The notes under the pieces were generated by a model. That model was not told where the DNA came from. It saw nothing but the letters and a program-made list of their open reading frames with translations, and ran no database searches. Of a stretch of 6,409 nucleotides of DNA, positions 5,246 to 6,409 are shown in pieces. Position 1 is the stretch's first letter, and every line of letters begins with the position of its first letter. A program made the position numbers and the translations under genes. This DNA comes from Deltaproteobacteria bacterium (GTDB lineage Bacteria; Desulfobacterota; Desulfobaccia; Desulfobaccales; 0-14-0-80-60-11), in contig JAKAGH010000188.1 in assembly GCA_021817645.1 (NCBI GenBank), forward strand, positions 1 through 6,409, written 5' to 3'.

Positions 5246-5251
5246 AAGGAG
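5246..5251 (+). promoter_or_regulatory. Shine-Dalgarno site of the P5C-dehydrogenase gene
   Basis: AAGGAG lies 6 bases before the ATG at 5258 and fixes this start. No clear promoter is seen in the 293 bases after the FAD-oxidoreductase stop, so read-through from that gene is possible. Confidence 0.75.
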
Positions 5252-5257
5252 CGGGCA

Positions 5258-6409
5258 ATGTTAGCGCCATTCCAAAATGAACCTCTAAGCGATTTCTCCG
5301 ATCCGGAACAGGCCGCGGCCTACCGCCTGGCCCTGGCTGCGGCGCGCCGCGGCTTTGGCAGCCTTAAGCCTTTGATCATCGGCGGCCGGGAGGTGGATAC
5401 CGGCCAGAGGATCGCCAGTCTCAATCCCGCCAGACCCGAGGAGATAGTGGGCACTGCGGCCGCGGCGGGTGCGCCCGAGGTTGATCTGGCCTGGGACGCG
5501 GCCTGGAGGGCCTTCCCGGACTGGGCGGCCCGGCCCGCGGCGGCACGGGCCGCGGCCACGGTCAAGCTGGCCGCGGAGCTGCGCCGCCGGAAGCTCGAGC
5601 TGGCGGCTCTGGAGACCCTGGAGGCCTCGAAGAACTGGGTCGAGGCCGATGCGGACGTGGCCGAAGCCATCGACTTCTGCGAGTATTACGCCCGGCAGGC
5701 CCTGGAACTGGCCCGGCCTGTGCCGGTCATACCCTGGCCCGGGGAAATCAACCAGTCCTGGTTGCAGCCCCTGGGCGCGGGCGCGGTCATCAGTCCCTGG
5801 AATTTCCCCCTGGCGATCCTGGTGGGCATGACCATGGGGCCGGTGGCCGCAGGCAACACCGTTGTCCTCAAACCCGCGTCCAATACCCCCATGATTGCCG
5901 CGGCCTTTATGGACGCGGTAGCCGCGGCCGGCATCCCTGGCGGGGTAATTAATTTCCTGCCGGGGACCGGCGGCCGCATGGGAGATTATCTGGTGGATCA
6001 TCCCCGCTGCCGCTTCATCAACTTCACCGGGTCGAAGGAAGTGGGGATCAGAATCGGGGTCCGGGCCGCGCAAATCAATCCCGGCCAGCATTGGCTCAAA
6101 AGGGTCTTCCTGGAAATGGGGGGCAAAGACGCCATGGTCGTGGATGAGACTGCGGACCTGGACGCGGCCGCCACCGCGGTGGTCAAAAGCGCGTTCGGGT
6201 TCCAGGGGCAGAAATGCTCCGCGGCCTCCCGGCTCATTGTCACCGGGGAAGTTTACGACTCTTTGCTGGAAAAGCTGGTGGCCGCAACCAAAGATTTACA
6301 GGTGGGGCCCGCGGAGGGGAATTTTCCCGTGGCCGCGGTGATCTCTGAGGAACAGCATCGGAAGATCCTGGCAGCAATCGAGCAGGGCCAAACCGAGGGC
6401 AAACTTCTG
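5258..6409 (+). CDS. rocA: L-glutamate gamma-semialdehyde (1-pyrroline-5-carboxylate) dehydrogenase, 3' end cut by window edge
   Basis: The frame is open from the ATG at 5258 to the last base, giving 384 residues of an enzyme usually about 515-520 long. Roughly the C-terminal quarter is therefore missing because the window ends, not because the gene is broken. It is an NAD-dependent aldehyde dehydrogenase that oxidises glutamate semialdehyde to glutamate, the last step of proline and arginine catabolism. Visible signatures are SPWNFP (179-184, catalytic N182), KPAS (205-208), FTGSKEVG (256-263), LEMGGKD (285-291, general base E286) and GQKCSA (317-322, nucleophile C320). The stretches GDYLVDHPRCRFINFTGS and FGFQGQKCSA are characteristic of the Bacillus RocA/PutC-type group rather than general aldehyde dehydrogenases. 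The N-terminus (MLAPFQNEPLSDF) also fits. The symbol is by similarity. The gene follows the FAD oxidoreductase on the same strand. Confidence 0.9.
   Translation, partial: MLAPFQNEPLSDFSDPEQAAAYRLALAAARRGFGSLKPLIIGGREVDTGQRIASLNPARPEEIVGTAAAAGAPEVDLAWDAAWRAFPDWAARPAAARAAATVKLAAELRRRKLELAALETLEASKNWVEADADVAEAIDFCEYYARQALELARPVPVIPWPGEINQSWLQPLGAGAVISPWNFPLAILVGMTMGPVAAGNTVVLKPASNTPMIAAAFMDAVAAAGIPGGVINFLPGTGGRMGDYLVDHPRCRFINFTGSKEVGIRIGVRAAQINPGQHWLKRVFLEMGGKDAMVVDETADLDAAATAVVKSAFGFQGQKCSAASRLIVTGEVYDSLLEKLVAATKDLQVGPAEGNFPVAAVISEEQHRKILAAIEQGQTEGKLL

Noticed and set aside
5034..5264. Plus-strand open frame of 76 codons before the P5C dehydrogenase
   Set aside because: It runs through direct repeats, heptads and the next gene's ribosome site, so repeat content explains it.
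5285..6091. Minus-strand open frame of 268 codons
   Set aside because: It is antisense to the P5C-dehydrogenase gene, whose catalytic motifs establish the true strand and frame.

Overview
The window joins two kinds of DNA. From about 1860 to the right end it is GC-rich, with GC-ending codons and good Shine-Dalgarno sites. From 1 to about 1860 it is strikingly AT-rich. The GC-rich part looks like the chromosome of an anaerobic or facultative bacterium. The GTPase of the cyclic-2,3-diphosphoglycerate-synthase type, the Bacillus-type (RocA-like) aldehyde dehydrogenase and the many GC-rich palindromic intergenic repeats would suit Desulfobacterota (former Deltaproteobacteria). This placement is an inference from gene content and style and is only moderately secure.

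Layout, left to right. Positions 1-199 hold no gene, only a small palindrome beside promoter-like hexamers. Positions 200-1610 (minus strand) hold an AT-rich two-gene cassette: a uronate-dehydrogenase-like short-chain NAD(P) epimerase/dehydratase (807-1610), then an unrecognised four-helix membrane protein (200-820). Their ends overlap by 14 bases. A strong sigma70-type promoter (1740-1769) and a leader with a 10-bp inverted repeat precede them. Positions 1868-3196 (minus) encode the full-length P-loop GTPase of the cyclic 2,3-diphosphoglycerate synthase family, with an extended -10 promoter at 3222-3230.

Positions 3197-3767 form a divergent intergenic region packed with nested inverted repeats, a REP/BIME-like double hairpin and a G-quadruplex motif. 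Positions 3768-4964 (plus) encode a DAO-family FAD-dependent oxidoreductase. A second BIME-like element follows its stop codon, then a stretch of short direct and inverted repeats. From 5258 to beyond the right edge (plus) runs an L-glutamate-gamma-semialdehyde (1-pyrroline-5-carboxylate, P5C) dehydrogenase with all expected catalytic residues in the visible part.

How the genes may work together. The FAD oxidoreductase and the P5C dehydrogenase lie in series on one strand. This suggests a two-step amino-acid oxidation, most simply proline to P5C to glutamate, with a DAO-family enzyme in place of the PutA/PutB-type proline dehydrogenase. The dehydrogenase assignment is strong; the substrate of its partner is inferred. 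The AT-rich cassette looks horizontally acquired, and its biological role is unknown. I see no complete mobile element, CRISPR array, rRNA or tRNA.
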